A stretch of DNA of 5,112 nt from an uncultured Jannaschia sp. (lineage in GTDB: Bacteria; Pseudomonadota; Alphaproteobacteria; Rhodobacterales; Rhodobacteraceae). The translations under genes and the position numbers were made by a program. The notes below the pieces were generated by a model, which worked only from the letters and a program-made list of their open reading frames with translations, made no database searches and was not told the DNA's origin. Position 1 is the stretch's first letter; each line of letters starts with the position of its first letter. The stretch spans positions 1 through 5,112 of the forward strand of contig CALFSY010000266.1 of assembly GCA_937916365.1 (NCBI GenBank), read 5' to 3'. This document shows, one piece after another, positions 5,104 to 5,112 of this stretch.

Positions 5104-5112
5104 TTAATATAC

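Noticed and set aside
1..5112. CRISPR array, IS element, prophage, tRNA or rRNA
   Set aside because: There are no regularly spaced repeats, transposase-like frames, terminal inverted repeats with target duplications, or recognisable RNA gene sequences in the window.

Overview
The window reads as ordinary chromosomal DNA of an alphaproteobacterium, most likely a member or relative of the Rhodobacteraceae. This rests on moderately high G+C coding DNA, a ruvC-ruvA order, a DUF1127 small protein, and the style of the protein sequences. It is inference from recognised families; no 16S or other marker gene is present.

Layout, left to right. (1) Positions 1-1706, minus strand: a DNA-repair operon transcribed leftwards, ruvC > ruvA > an overlapping gene that runs off the left edge. 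The last gene resembles the N-terminal part of a GIY-YIG nuclease family protein. ruvB is not in the window. (2) Positions 1707-2099: a 393-bp AT-rich divergent intergenic region with no credible gene. It contains a 12-bp inverted repeat, a 13-bp direct repeat with a 22-bp period, a 17-bp operator-like palindrome and many A/T tracts. (3) Positions 2100-2306, plus strand: a DUF1127 small protein, the only plus-strand gene. Its leader can fold over the ribosome binding site. Its 3' UTR ends in a strong Rho-independent terminator. (4) Positions 2465-5103, minus strand: a likely co-transcribed set, ridA-family gene > 12-TM major facilitator transporter > prmA (ribosomal protein L11 methyltransferase). 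It converges on the DUF1127 gene.

How the genes work together. RuvC and RuvA belong to Holliday-junction branch migration and resolution. The third gene, translationally close to ruvA, is a candidate accessory nuclease. The DUF1127 gene with its structured leader and trailer looks like a stress-type regulatory small-protein unit. The ridA-MFS-prmA block has no obvious common pathway: imine/enamine clearance, transport of an unknown substrate, and ribosomal protein methylation.

I see no CRISPR, prophage, IS element, tRNA or rRNA, and no convincing evidence of an entirely new system. The points most worth a second look are the nuclease-like gene fused by overlap to ruvA and the regulatory architecture around the DUF1127 gene.
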